Shown: positions 10,684 to 24,013 of the stretch, in pieces
Layout of the letters: each line of letters opens with the position of its first letter
How positions within the stretch are numbered: position 1 is the first letter of the stretch
Origin: Ceratopteris richardii
Taxonomy: Eukaryota; Streptophyta; Polypodiopsida; Polypodiales; Pteridaceae
DNA length: 64,000 bases
NCBI GenBank assembly: GCA_020310875.1
Contig: CM035423.1
Coordinates: 141,528,723 to 141,592,722, forward strand
Direction: 5' to 3'
Made by a program: the position numbers and the translations under genes
Notes under the pieces: model-generated
What the model was told of the DNA's origin: nothing
What the model saw: the letters and a program-made list of their open reading frames with translations, nothing else
Databases searched by the model: none

Positions 10684-13600
10684 GATGTGTCTTTCCTTTC
10701 CTCACTACTACTTCAAAGTCGTACTCCATGAGCAATAGAAACCAATGTATCAGTCGTCCTATGTTACAAGGCTTATTGACTAAGTATAATAACGCTTGAT
10801 GATCTGTAAAGAACTTGAACTTATTTGCCAACAAATAATGCTTGAATTTCTTTACTACGTAGATCATCCCTAATCCTTCTCGTTTCATAGTGGTGTAATT
10901 TATTTCTACTGCATTCAACTGTCTACTCGCATAAGCTATGGGGAGATCTATATTACCTTCATTCGTGGGTTGTGCCAACACACATCCTATGGCGTAATTG
11001 GATGCATCCACATGTACATGAAATGGCTTACTCCAATCTGGGGTGGTTAATATAGGTGCTAAGCACAAACATCGTTTAAGTTCATTGAATGAATTTTCAC
11101 ACTCATTTGTCCATTCAAACTTGGTCAAAAGAGAGTACAGAGGCTTGGCTATGATTGCATACATGTGTATGAATTGTCTGTAATAGCTGCAATGTCCCAT
11201 AAATGTTTGTACCTCTTTTATGTTATTTGGTCTAGGTAGATCGGCAATTACTTTCACTTTTTCCTCATCTGTAGAGATTCCGTTCTTTGACACAATGTGT
11301 CCTAGAATTTTGCCTTGTTTGACCATAAAAACACACTTTTCTAAGTTCAAACAAACCTGATATTCTCGACATTTGTCAAATACTTGCCTTAGTTCTGGGA
11401 TATGTGTCTGCCTCATATTCGAATGTGCATATATGTCATCGACATAAACTTCCAAATTCTTGCGTAAGAATTCCTTAAAAACGTGACACATGAGTCGTTG
11501 AAAAGTGGCAAGTGCATTTTTTAACCCAAATGGCATTACACGAAATGCAAATATGCCCCATTCTGTGGCAAAAGCCGTGTTGTGTTGATCTTCTGGAGCA
11601 ATGGCTACTTGATTATAGCCTGAGAAACCATCAAGAAATCTATAAACTTACTTGCCCACAACTCTTTCCAATAAATGTTCCGTGATAGGAAGAGGATAAT
11701 TGTCTCTAATCGTGGTAGCATTAACTTTCTTAAGGTTAATACACATGCAATTTTCCATTCTTATTGGGCGCAACCACAATGGGGGATACCTATTCAGTAT
11801 GCTCAATTTTGTAAATGAATCCTGCTTCTATCAAACAATCTATTTCTTCTTTAATCTTTGCAGCGTAGTTGTCATTGTATGTGTATGGTTTTTGTTTTGT
11901 CGGTTTTGCATCTAGAGTCATAGGGATTCTATGGGAGCATATATCCGGGTCTACTCCTTTCAAGTCTTTGTAGCTCCAAGCGAACACATCTCTATATTCA
12001 CGTAGTAAGGCAAATCTTCTTCATTTGTCAAATCATGTCCAATGTATGTACATTTTTCTTCTTCTCCTTCGATGGTGACTATGATTTTTTTGGTTTTCTC
12101 TCGATTATCATATACTTCTCCAACATCAGCTTTTCTTTTAGGCATTCATACCATGATTCTTCTATCTTCTACTTCATACTTCTTGAAGTTCTCTAGTACT
12201 TCCATGAGTGGTTCTTCTTCTTCTTTCTTCGGTGATTTCTTTCTCTTCTTTTGTTTGCTTTCTGTATCTTTTATGGTTAGCTCAAGTTGTTCGGTTTGAC
12301 TTTCCTTTTCTTTTTCAGGGTTTTTGGCTTCTACAAAATAAAGATATTCCTCTTTTGTTGAACAAAAAGGTTCCATAATAATGGATTCTAGATCCTCTTC
12401 ATCACTCTTGTCGGGTTCTTGGATCACTTCCGTGCATTGTTCTAGGATAAAGTCTTCCTCAACAGGTTCAATCATGAAAATGGAAATGTCATACACATCC
12501 TCATCACAATGAGGGGTCCATTGTTCTTCATTCACTGCTATGTCCATCGTAGCTAAGATTTCTACCCAACCATGAGGCTCGAATTCCTCGTCTGGAAATA
12601 CTATAGGTGTGTAAGCTGGGTCTAGAAGGGTTCGTGGATGTTATTCTGAACCTAAAGTCCTTGCTTCTAATCGTTCTTCCTCTTGTTTGGCTACTTTACA
12701 CATCCATAGATGAGTATCCTCGTGCAACCATGATGGGTCTGATTCCAATGAGTGTACCGATTCTATTTCCTCTTGTGTCTTATGGATGTTGTTCCATTGT
12801 ATTGGGGGTACATCTCGATGAGAATATTCTTTAAGATTGACTTTAGCAGTTACTCCTAAATGATGCAAGTACAAAGAATTAGTTCCCCAATCTTGTACAA
12901 TTTGCACGTGATGCATGAATGGCATCCTAAAATCATCTCGTAAGCATAATTTTTCCCAAAATCACAAATGGCAAAAGTATGTTCAAAATCCACACCACAA
13001 GTGGTGAGAGATGTGCCTTCTAGTAAGCCTAATGATTTTTCTATATGTCCGTCAGCCATTTGTAGCTTCATCCTGGTGGGTCTTAATGCTGGTTTACCCC
13101 AACGTTTCCATAAAGCGGTGGTAGCAATGGCTACTCCGGCTCCTGAATCTAAGATGGCTTTGGTGGTGTAGCCTTGATGGGTTATTGGAAGATAAGTGTT
13201 ACCTTCCTCTCCTTTGCTTACATCTCCGATTCTTTCTACGGGTATCTCTGGTACCTTCTTGTGTGATCCTATCTGCGAGGGCATAGTAGCAAGCTGAGGG
13301 AATTGATTTGCTACATGCTTCCACAATTCTGGTTTAACCTTCAACAATTCCTCTAGAGTGAGGTGACACTGTACTTTAGCTTTTGGCTTCCCAAGGTCCT
13401 ATGAATTGAGGTAATTCTTGCAAAGAATTGGATTAAAAACCTGTGTGTTCACTCAGTTGTTCTTCCTCTACATCATCGTAAATAGAGGGAATGTCTTGGG
13501 GAAATCGCTCTTGCAAGTCGTCTATTTCTTGAATAGAAGGATGGGTTCCTTCTTCTTTTCTCCACTTCTCTTCTTGGATTTCTCTTAGAAATTCATGCAA

Positions 13601-16600
13601 GTACTTATGTATGGAAGACAAGTTGTCTTCACCCTCTGTATTTGGTACTTGAGACATAGATGGTGCATTTCTTTCTTGTGTCTCTAAGATATTAGGGTTC
13701 CTATGCTAATTCTTTTTCTCATTGCTATCGATCAAGTACTCTAGCCTCTCCAGTAGTCCTTGAAAGTGTAATTCCGGTTTCGCCATGTTATTCCAATTGA
13801 GATATCGAGAGGCTTCGAAATAGTTTGTGCTACTTCTACCATCTTCATGCAAATTTTAGTTCTCTCAATTTCTAGATCTGCTCGAGGGTAGTTCTTACTC
13901 ATTTTAGCTATTTGGGGTCCTTCTTTTAATCTAGCGTGATATGCACGAAACATCATGTCCAAATTTTCTGGTATGGGTTCCGCTAGAACTCATCCTAATC
14001 TTTGAGCTAGGTTCTCCTGATTAGATTCTTGAGAAGTCAATTCTAGGATTTTGGCCCTCGATTCCTTTAAATTTCCTTCCAACTCAGTTATCTTTTTACT
14101 CCATTTTCTCTTGATTCTTTCTCTAGAATCTTTCCAAGATTTCGTCTTTTTGTTACTAGACTCTCCAACTTCACTGGTTCTGGCTATTTTCTCCTGATTA
14201 AGCTGTTGATTCTGTAAGAGCGTCTGGGCTCTAGTTATATCTTGGATAGGCATGTATGTAGGGTTGGATCCATCTGCGTTGTGTACAATACCTATCACAT
14301 TGATCGGTGTCAGTTTTGAAGCATTCGTAGGGTTCTTGGGACAATCTTTGATGACATGCTCTTTACTGCACTTGGCACAAAAGCCTTATATGTTATAGTA
14401 TTGTGACTGTCCTACTATCGGAGGATGTGGACAATCCTTTATGAAATGATCTCCTTGACACCTAAAGCATGGTCCTCTAGGGCCCTATGTTCTTTGTTGT
14501 TTTAATTGGGGCCGTGGATTAGGGTTGGCGTACATCACGTTAGCATAGTCGGGTTCCCAATTGGGTTCCAATGGTGGAGTATCGTATTGATATGTTTCCA
14601 CATGTTCTGGTGACTCTGTGTAATATGCGGGTGGGCTATCTACATGGGTAGAGTCAAAACTGTTAGAATTAGGGTCACTTTCTGTGATCAAGGGTGAAGA
14701 AGGCACTAAAGCCCTATTGAGGTTCTCTTCTGCAGTAGCGTATTTGACTGAGATGACATTAGCAAGTAGGGGTGGCTGGTGAGCTAAAACAGGTTGAGGT
14801 CTCTATTGAGCCTGATAAGGGTAGTTTTGAGGAGGCCTATAGTAATGAGGCTGAGCATTATATTGACCTTGATACCTACCTGGTTGTGGCTATGCTTGCG
14901 GGTAGTTCTATCATACTACTTGTTTGTTGTAAGGGTAGTCGTGAGCCGTATGATTCGTGTATCGTCTCTCAATTGTACACTATTGGCCACTAGGGTTTGC
15001 TTGCGGTTGTGTTACATTGGGACACACATTTGCCATATGATCACCACCACAAGTGTAACAACGCTTGTTTGTTGTTAACCTTGGCATCTGTTTACTAGAA
15101 ACTCCTAGTTTCTGGGCCACTTTTTTTGCTAGGTCTTATATCGAGCTAGAAAGTTTTGAGGATGCTAGAGATGAACAATCCGAGTCCTTATAGACCTTTG
15201 AGAGTTCCAACTCGTCTCCAAGGTTGTCTTCAATGTCTATACAAATTCTTACACATTGCTCTAACGTTCTGGGTTCCTTCAAGTACACATAGGAACATAG
15301 TTTAGAGCTCAAGAGGCCATCTAAAAACAATGACACTTGCTTGGCATGTGAGGATAACTCTTGCATCGGACGTCTTTCCACATATTGTCTAAATCTACAT
15401 CCTGCAAGTCTAATGATTTCCTGAGGGGTCTGTTTGAAACTATGAATCAATGAAGATATATCATGCCTGATTCCACTTTTAGAGAATTCCGTGATGAATG
15501 ACTCTAACAAATGATGGATATCTCTAAATTTCCTTTGTTGCAATGGTTGGAACCAAGTTAAAGCCGTGTTCTTTAGCGTTAGTCCGAATGCATTGTATTG
15601 CGTAAACATGTCTTCTACTTGCTCTACTCGTAGCACTTGCTTAAATTCCGCAACATGGTCATAGGGATCGCCTATCCCATCAAAGTAATTTTTAATGGAA
15701 TTTACTAGCTGAGTAGGTCTTAATATCCTTGGGTGTTCGCATGGTCTAGGTAGAGGAAATTCATCTCTACCACCTAGTATTCTAGGTTCTCTTTGTCTTG
15801 CCATTCTATCAGTGTCCATGGTGGTTCTATCTCTCCCTATGGGATGAGTGAAACTTACTTCCGGTCTTTCTTTGTTCTTCTCTCTTTGAGTACCATGGGC
15901 TGAGGATGTTCCAGCACCTTGATGGCTCGTGTTTGCATTTGTTCGAGATGGGGAGAAGACTAAATTGCCTCTCCATGTGTAGGTATTTCTTGCATGGTCT
16001 GGTACTACAAATACTCATTCTGAAGTATCATCCAGGTATACAACCTTTCTTGGTGTATCTGGGTCCTTGAATTCGTAAATCATGATGGAGCCTACCTCAC
16101 TAGGTTGTTCCATTCTGTATCTCTGAAATGCTTCGTCGGTTTCCTTATTCACAAACAACTCTATGCTTCTATTGTCCTAAGGGATCCAATCGGGAATTAG
16201 CACTCTTGTTGTCCTAGGTTCTTCTCCTAATGGTTCTTTTCCTTGGGTTCTCGCGTCCGTCTCTGACTCAATTACACCAAACTCATTGGTATGATTTGGA
16301 TGAGTACTTAGGATATACATTGTTCCTTCTTTGTATATGTATGCGTCTCTCTCAAATTTCACCACTGGACGATCCAATCCAATGGGTTGATCGGGATTGT
16401 GCATTTGCACCACTTGTCTTTGCAAACCATCTTCATAGATGCGAGCAGCTAAGTGGTTGGTTCAGACATATTCTAATTGAGTTCTATAGGGTCCTTCGGG
16501 TCTTTCCAAATATGCTGTGGTTAACCCTCCTTCTGGTCTTTCTGTGCTAAAAGACATTTCCCATTCACTAGTATCTGAGCTCAACTTGTAAGGATAGCTA

Positions 16601-16707
16601 TTCAATTCTTGTGCCCACGAACGTGCAGTAGTTCCTACACTTGCTTCTGATGATCTAAGGCTTCGACGGTCTGACTTACCTATATGCTTGCCTAATCTAA
16701 GGTTCAT
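10684..16707 (-). pseudogene. gag-pol remnant of element E
   Basis: Parts in element order on the minus strand: N-terminal gag (about 16180-16707), capsid-like gag domain (about 15140-15820), zinc-knuckle region (about 14380-15080), coiled and charged linker (about 13430-14300), first retropepsin (about 12900-13260), an acidic linker (about 12150-12800), reverse transcriptase (about 11240-12050) with a Y-V-D-D box near 11435, and RNase H (about 10684-11050). It aligns with element A throughout but carries more than ten breaks. No integrase is present because the element is cut at 10684. Confidence 0.85.
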
Positions 16708-17500
16708 GAATTTACTTCGTGGTACTCTCTGATCGTAAATGTTGCTTTGTTCTTAATTGCTTGTTTCGTTTTAATTCCTTTAAGTTCTTTTCTTGTCTCA
16801 CTGTATACGTCAGGAATCGACTTTACATTGTACTTTTGAGTTCTCGTTCTGTCATACTTAAGTTCTTTCCTTTAGGTTTTTGTATTGCACACCTTTATCT
16901 TAGTCTTGGACTTGAAAAATTAGGTCTCTTGAACTTGATCGTTCCTATCTTCTTTCTAATTTAATCCACAATGCTACCGTTTAGCCTAAGCTAATAATTG
17001 ATTGAGGGGGTTGAGTATTCTTCCAACCTCAAGTCAGCTTCTTTGATTGCTCTGTTTCCCAAGAAATCGCACTTCCCAATCCTTGCGTTCTTCACTACCT
17101 TGCCTTGATGATAGCCCTTGCTAGACCTGTAAAAATTCAATGTTTAGACCAATTTTTAAATGGATGCTCAATCACTTTCATATATACACCCTTTTAATCC
17201 TTTCTCCTTTGCCCAAATTTTTAATGCATGTTTGCTTTTCTAGTCCCCTCAATGGGTCAAACTCAAATTATCTTATCTAAAAAACAACGTCTTCTTTTTT
17301 AGCTATAAAGCTCAAAAAACGAACTTCGAATGAAAAAGATATAAGTGTTCAGGCTCTCAGGGGTAAAAATTGGCAAACAGGTTTTTCTTCAATTATGAGC
17401 TAAGGGGTCTCCTATGAGCTTAGTCACCCAAAAATTTCTTCAAAATGGCCTCAAATTTGCCCAAAAAATCAAACCCTAATTTTTTCCGTTTTGGGTGAAC
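16708..17500 (-). other. Leader of element E, gag-proximal part
   Basis: Non-coding leader between the palindrome array and gag. It shares scattered blocks with the leader of element A (61550-62440), such as AGCCTAAGCTA near 16983. No gene is seen. Confidence 0.65.
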
Positions 17501-17845
17501 AATCACGATGTTCTGGGAAAATCGCGATGGTCTGAGACCGTCACGATGGCTCAGGTGAACCACTGCGATGGCATGGTACAATCACGATGGTCCGATGGTG
17601 CGAAGCGTCATGATGGTCTAAATGAAGCATCGTGATGGTCTGGCTAGCGAACAATCACGATGGCGTGAGCCAATCGCGATGGTCAACGATCAACACAACT
17701 GTCGTGATGGCGTGAGCCTGTCGCGATGGTCACGAGTGCAATGGATTGAGCCAATCGCAATGGTCCAACTTCGAGGCATCGTGATGGCATGTGGTCGATG
17801 GGATCGTCGCGATGGTCAAGGACCGTCACGATGGCTCAAGTGAAT
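17501..17845 (-). repeat. Palindrome array in the leader of E, first part
   Basis: Roughly 20 irregularly spaced units of the form TCGCGATGG, TCACGATGG or TCGTGATGG, often with TCTG or GTG arms. The spacing varies from about 12 to 30 bp. The array continues on the far side of element F (24014-24105), with a further complete palindrome at 24204-24225. Confidence 0.8.
17841..17845. repeat. Target duplication of element F, left copy
   Basis: TGAAT directly before the left LTR of F. The same five bases follow the right LTR at 24009-24013. Confidence 0.9.
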
Positions 17846-18501
17846 TGTTGAAGTATGGGGAGTAACCAACCCAAACCGCCTCACATGGAAGTGAGAGGCT
17901 CTTCCAAGAGGAGTTGCAAGAAGTGCAAGCAACGCACACACACCCACGTCCATGAACAATGGCACCATGGCCAACGTCAAAAGGAACAAGGGAGGGCAAT
18001 GCTCACACACAAGCCAACCCCAAGTGCCAAACCCACACACATGGATCATCGCCTAGCACACAAGGAGAAATGTGGAAACCAAATGAACCTTCTTTCCATT
18101 AGCATGGAGGCCAAGGCCATGGCCAAGGAACCTCCCCTTTTACAAATGAGGCTCTTCTTTATATAGAGAAGAGAGGCATATGTGAATAAAAACATGTGGT
18201 CAAAAGACCACATGTGCTAAATCAAAAAGAGGATCTTTATGTGATTTGGGAATTTCAAAAGATAACCACCTAGAGAGAGAGTGGGCGCGTGGAGAATTCC
18301 TACGTGGGATTTTTGGTTTGTTCAAAAAGGAGTTGTTCAAAAAGGAAAGGCTTCAATACCATAGACTTAGGGATTTATCAAAAAGTGGTTTTAGGAGAGT
18401 GTTCATATGGACCTCTCCTAATTTACAAAAAGATGGTATTTTCATGAGGGCTCAAGGATGCCATGGCATGAGAAAAATTATGGGCAACCCTTAGAGCAAC
18501 A
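17846..18501 (-). repeat. 3' LTR of element F
   Basis: 656 bp, from TGTTGAAGTATGG to AGAGCAACA on the plus strand. On the element strand a TATA-like CTATATAAAG lies at 18157-18166. A perfect 10-bp inverted repeat with a 4-base loop lies at 18192-18215. The open frame of about 100 codons inside the LTR appears identically in the other LTR and is not a gene. Confidence 0.95.
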
Positions 18502-18514
18502 CTTCTCCCCCTCC
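18502..18514 (-). other. Polypurine tract (element F)
   Basis: On the element strand GGAGGGGGAGAAG abuts the 3' LTR. Confidence 0.8.
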
Positions 18515-21500
18515 TAGACTTTGTCGTCCTCGACAAAGCTAAGAGAAGAGCATACATAGCTGCACCGACTCAAGGTAGAGTCTTTCAAGTCTGAAAATCT
18601 TCAAGTCTTCAAAATCTGCAATTCTTCAATCTGCCAAGCTTCAAGCTGCAAGTCTTCAGTCTTTACTTCAAGCTGCAAATCTTCAATCTTTAGAGCTGAG
18701 CGACACAATCCCCTTGGGGGGCAGTCAGCCCAGCCTCCTTCCAATGTGCCTTCACTCAAAGCTCCAATACCTGAAAAATAAACATACACAACGAGTAGAC
18801 TGATTTTTGAAAAGAAGCAGCCAAAAAATGTTAATTCCATTCAGTTTCCACTTCAGGGGGCATCCATTGCCACAAGACTTGCTCTATTAGAGAGAAGTCT
18901 GCATAAAAACCGTCTTGCTCATGCAAAGAAAAGGAAAGCCATCGTCCCAAAACAAGGAGCCCTTATCAAGACCCTAAGTGTCTGTCCTTTATGTCTCAAT
19001 GATTCCATACTCTGTTATTTTCAAGGGGGAGTGGGACATTTTGCAATGTAAAGCATGAGATGAATGTAGCCTATGGTCCTGCCATCATTTATACTAAGCT
19101 TCTAGTCAATCAAGCTTGAAATTTAACATGAGTGTTTTGTGCTCATAAAATTAATAGACAATAGTGCAACTTTATGAGTCCTATCTTTTGACAAGCATTC
19201 ATGAGATTCAAACAACTTATCCAACCCTCTTTCTGCAAGGCATAGTAGCAAATCATCCATAAGAGGTAAGAAAGATCACTGTTCTAAAGGTGTTGACCTG
19301 TAATGCAAAACATAAGCCTTAAATGGGCTTTGTGAAACTAGAGAGTTACTTCTTTAGCAAAAGACAATCACTCATTTAGGACTCCACACTTATCTAGGTT
19401 TAGGTCTAAAAAACCTTCAGTCCCTATGTGCATGTTCTCCAGTGAATTTCCTTTGAAAAATACATGCTCATATCACAAAGAACCTTTTGAGGTACAAGCA
19501 TTATGCACTCAACCTCCCATATATTTAAGTTGTTGTCATGAAGCACACAACAAGGTCAATCATTCATCCTTTTACTTCACGAATAGCTAAGTGAGGTATC
19601 AGATGCAAAAGATCCAGTGAGCAATTTCACTAACTTTGTTAAGATAGCAAGGGTACCCACCAGCCAAGAATGGAGATAGTGGATCAAGACATCACTCATA
19701 GAATTGAAGCATACAAGTGTGGGTACAAGCTCTGATTTTAGAACACGCAAAACTATATTTATCAGTGGTTACGAGGAAAATCCCAACTCCTAGCCATATG
19801 ACACCCCAACCCTCTTACCTTTCAGTATAGAAAGAAGGAAGACCAGAACAAGCACTTTGGAGAAAAGGACACGAAACCTTAGCTAGAGTCATCTCACACA
19901 GCAACCTTATCATATCACAAACTTTTTGTCCCTTAACACAAGTGAACACATGCAACAAAACCCATGAAAAAAGTGAGCAATTAGTCGCTTTCCTCAGAGT
20001 TCAGCAGACAAGAGCCACTGACAATCTTCCTTCATGTATTCTAAGATAGAAATTAACACATATTGCATGCACTACTTGGTCTGTCCCAAGTATTCCATGA
20101 AGCAGGGTCTGCAAACACTCCTACTCAATTCTGTCTTTCCTAAAAAGTCATAGATATTAGAAAATACCCCCCGCTAAGATTCATACCAATCGTCAATTGG
20201 TCTGGTAGATGCCTTCTCCTAATACTTCATTTTTTTCATCAAGCAAAATAGATCATTAATCATTGGTCACTAATCATTTCATACCATGCAATCATGAGTT
20301 ATAAGGGAATTACCCCTGGGCTATGAATGCATGATATTGCTATAAACATGTTCTATCGGCCTCATGAAGGGTAGGCCTCGACATATGGGTTTTAGAAGCA
20401 CCAGCAATTTCCCAAAAAGGAAAAAAAGAGAGGAATCTATCAAGTGCGTCTTATCCTATCAAACCTGTAAGTAACATCCCAACCCATCAAGTATTTCTAA
20501 AAGAGCCACCCCTCAAGCACTGCAGCTTTTCCTGATCTTCCCCAATTCCAGGTCATACACAACATCATTCAGGAAACCAAATTTATGAACTCAGAGCTTA
20601 TGTTCATGCTAAGACATAATCGACTTTAATTTGCAAGACCAAGAGATCCTGTAGCTCTACCGAATGCCTGCAACAACAAGAAACAGACACTACACTTTCT
20701 TTTGGCATGAAGTTTGGACACCAACCTTGAATACTGTAATCACATATGTTAGTCACATGATGCCAAGAAATACACAGTTATTGCAATGCAAATGAAGTTG
20801 TAACAGAAACTATTCCTATCCTCCCTGGATCTTGCAATAGATATTTTGAAACATATCGATCATCAGAAATCCTCAAGGACAAGTAGCCGCCATCATCCTT
20901 CCCTCCAAGCCTTATCGGGGAGAGCCAGTTGCCTTCTTGGAGCTTTTCCTTCATAGCTAGTCCTCCAAGCATCATCAACCTATACACCATAGCCTACCAT
21001 TGTCAGCCCAAATCTTGCATCTTCCTGTCATGCAAAGACTTGGGGAGCCCAAGGTGAAGCATACACATCAGTCAAAACGGCGGCATACGACCATGCCCAA
21101 CAACTGCACATTCCTTTTGGTGTGACCCAAAACCACGGAAATGGAGAGGGAACTTGCACAGACCACCGCGCCCAGGCGGAGAGAAAGTGTGGATCAAACG
21201 CCAATCAGCCTGGAGCAATCAAGGGTACTCTCGGGAAATTAATCTGCAAGAATTTCAAACACCATGTTCCATGTGTTGGGAGCAAAACACCTGCAACCCA
21301 TAGTAACGGAATCATGGGCCCTAAAACACACATACATGAGTACGGAGAGCAGGCAAACACATAAGACTGCACAGAATCCAACCAGAAGGTATCCTCCGAC
21401 ACAAAATTCTGAGACAAATCACTTTTACCTATAAGAGGGATTTCATCGAGCCAACAGGTCACACAAGAGATATGCTTATATTCTTACAACACCATGAACT

Positions 21501-23329
21501 TTACCAGGCTCAACTATTTCCATTAGAAAGGGCGCACACAGCTGCTTTCTTTTGTTTTTATCGGACATGTTCAACAACTACATGGGTTACCCAAGAAGTC
21601 CTGGGAAGATGCACAGGGAGCACCAAGGAGTAGCGTCGCCTTTGGACAAAACTTTTCGAGAAAACAAGCTTAGGGTCACCTGCAACTTCACCACAAAACA
21701 GCATATTTATATTTCAGAAATCCATATTTCGTAGCACCTCATCGAATAGGCCTCAAAATCATGCCCACAAGCTTGCCCTCTGATACAAAACCATAAGTTC
21801 TTCGCCATCAGCAGGTACACGATGAAGAATCGAGAGATGGGAAAGGGCACCGCAGGCCAAGAGTCATCGTTCCGCAGATCGACACCAAATATTTCCGAGC
21901 AAGTCCAGACGTCATGCCTGGAGGCACCAACTTTCAAATTAGTATGACTAAGAGCAGGCAACGCAAGGCTTCAAGGCATAGAAGCACTGAGCAGGAGACC
22001 GTATGCAGACACTCCAAAATCCTTCTGAGAAGCCGACGATAAGAGACGCTTGACCATGATATAGAGGGAGGAAGGAGCAATAAAAACCACCCCGAAAACA
22101 AAGCAAAGTCGTGCACGAAAGCTTATCTCCAAGCGGAGAAATAGGGAACACCTCATAAAACAAATGGGCATGCCGAAGCTCCAAGGCATCTACCCTCCAT
22201 GTTCGCAGCATGCAGAGGGGAGGCTCGAGCAGCAGTACCGTGAGGGGGGAGTTAGTGGAAACACGCCCTCAGCAAAGCGACTCTACCAAACGGAAATTAC
22301 GAGAGCACGCCCACCCGAGGTATCTGAGGATGAGAGGGGGTGCCAGAATGCTCATCTCCACCATGAAAGCACCTACCAAACTCGTCGGAGAGGCTCAAGC
22401 CATCGCAAGGGAATCTGAGAGCAACCCCAACCTTAAGGAAAAGGCTGAGATGTTAAGTGCGGTCGCAGACAAACCTGCGCAACCCGAGAGTGGAGTGCTT
22501 GGGACAGTGCGTTCTTCAAGAAGAAGGAGATCGCATCCACGAACGGAGCTCAAACCTGATAGGAAGTGAGGATGGGGAGCTCGATGGAGCTCAACCCCTA
22601 GGAGAGCAGCGTGGACTCTCAAACTGTTGGATATGGACCATCGAAAGGGGGAATCTCATGGTGCACATCCGCCATAGCCGGACTGGAAGGGGGAGCAGGA
22701 GGATGCTCGACCCCAACGCACAGACGCGGGAGGGGGAGCAGATGGAGCGCATCCCCGAAAGATTTGGGCAGAAGGGGGGGTATGGGGAGGGTAGGCTCCT
22801 CCAACCACCCACCTCACGAAATCAATGCGGGGGGGGGGGGGGGGGAATGACTTGGCCAACGACCACATGCAGGTACCAACAGCTCTTCAATGCGCACAGG
22901 CTCGTCAGCTTGTCTAAATTTTGAAAAAGATGTCACATTCATATGGGATAATGGAATCCGATGAAGCTATTTATTTCCTTATATTTTTTTTTTCTAGGGT
23001 TTTCTTGGAAAGAGGGAGGACGAAGAGGGATGACTATCCTTCCCTCCAATCAAGACGACAACCTCACTAAGAGATGACAGAGATGGGAGAATGCCCAGAG
23101 AATGAGTGAGTGGAGGTGTGTAGATGTGAAAGAGAAAGGGAGAGAGAAGGGGGTGTTTTTGTGAAACAAACAAAAATAAAGATCTAAATTACTCCAAAAA
23201 TTAAAAGGGAAGAGGTACCCCAGGCCAACCGAAGGCCACACGGATCCACAACTCAATCCAAGCATGAGGTGCATCCACCAAGTGTGGGCACGGCAAGCTT
23301 GAAAAAACCCTACGGTTGAAGGTCGATCG
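18515..23329 (-). other. Interior of element F, no recognisable protein
   Basis: 4.8 kb without a long frame. Near the 3' end (about 18600-18700, minus strand) a short frame repeats an E-D-L-Q-L-E heptad, which may be the last trace of a coiled coil. The middle (about 18900-21000) is AT-rich and featureless. The part from about 21900 to 22900 is GC-richer and ends in a run of 17 G on the plus strand (22829-22845). The composition shift suggests that the interior was assembled from more than one source. No retroviral or host domain is recognised. Confidence 0.6.
22829..22845 (+). repeat. Homopolymer run of 17 G
   Basis: An uninterrupted G run on the plus strand inside F, in a locally purine-rich stretch. 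Its length may be uncertain because of sequencing. Confidence 0.9.
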
Positions 23330-23347
23330 TCCCCGGCAACGGCGCCA
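23330..23347 (-). other. Primer-binding site, tRNA-Asp type (element F)
   Basis: On the minus strand TGGCGCCGTTGCCGGGGA starts five bases after the 5' LTR. It is identical to the sites of A, B and C. Confidence 0.9.
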
Positions 23348-23352
23348 AATTG

Positions 23353-24008
23353 TGTTGAAGTATGGGGAGTAACCAACCCAAACCGCCTCACATGGAAGTG
23401 AGAGGCTCTTCCAAGAGGAGTTGCAAGAAGTGCAAGCAACGCACACACACCCACGTCCATGAACAATGGCACCATGGCCAACGTCAAAAGGAACAAGGGA
23501 GGGCAATGCTCACACACAAGCCAACCCCAAGTGCCAAACCCACACACATGGATCATCGCCTAGCACACAAGGAGAAATGTGGAAACCAAATGAACCTTCT
23601 TTCCATTAGCATGGAGGCCAAGGCCATGGCCAAGGAACCTCCCCTTTTACAAATGAGGCTCTTCTTTATATAGAGAAGAGAGGCATATGTGAATAAAAAC
23701 ATGTGGTCAAAAGACCACATGTGCTAAATCAAAAAGAGGATCTTTATGTGATTTGGGAATTTCAAAAGATAACCACCTAGAGAGAGAGTGGGCGCGTGGA
23801 GAATTCCTACGTGGGATTTTTGGTTTGTTCAAAAAGGAGTTGTTCTAAAAGGAAAGGCTTCAATACCATAGACTTAGGGATTTATCAAAAAGTGGTTTTA
23901 GGAGAGTGTTCATATGGACCTCTCCTAATTTACAAAAAGATGGTATTTTCATGAGGGCTCAAGGATGCCATGGCATGAGAAAAATTATGGGCAACCCTTA
24001 GAGCAACA
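23353..24008 (-). repeat. 5' LTR of element F
   Basis: 656 bp, differing from the other LTR at one visible position. TATA-like element at 23664-23673; the inverted-repeat hairpin is at 23699-23722. Confidence 0.95.
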
Positions 24009-24013
24009 TGAAT
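24009..24013. repeat. Target duplication of element F, right copy
   Basis: TGAAT, matching 17841-17845. Confidence 0.9.

Larger units (their letters stand above)
17846..24008 (-). mobile_element. Element F: young non-autonomous LTR element
   Basis: F is 6163 bp with two 656-bp LTRs that show one visible difference, TGTTG...CAACA ends and a TGAAT target duplication. The primer site (23330-23347) and polypurine tract (18502-18514) place it on the minus strand. The 4.85-kb interior has no gag, protease, RT, RNase H or integrase that I can recognise, only short frames. It therefore fits the large non-autonomous class (LARD-like). It uses the same tRNA-Asp primer site as A, B and C, so a family member such as A could have supplied proteins in trans; that is inference. 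Because there is no recognisable coding content, 'whole or broken' can only be judged by its ends, which look whole. Confidence 0.9.

Noticed and set aside
17855-18166. 103-residue protein gene present twice (also at 23362-23673)
   Set aside because: Both copies lie inside the two LTRs of element F and are identical for that reason.
23050-23556. 168-residue minus-strand frame
   Set aside because: It straddles the inner edge of the F LTR and the primer site, so it is a chance frame.
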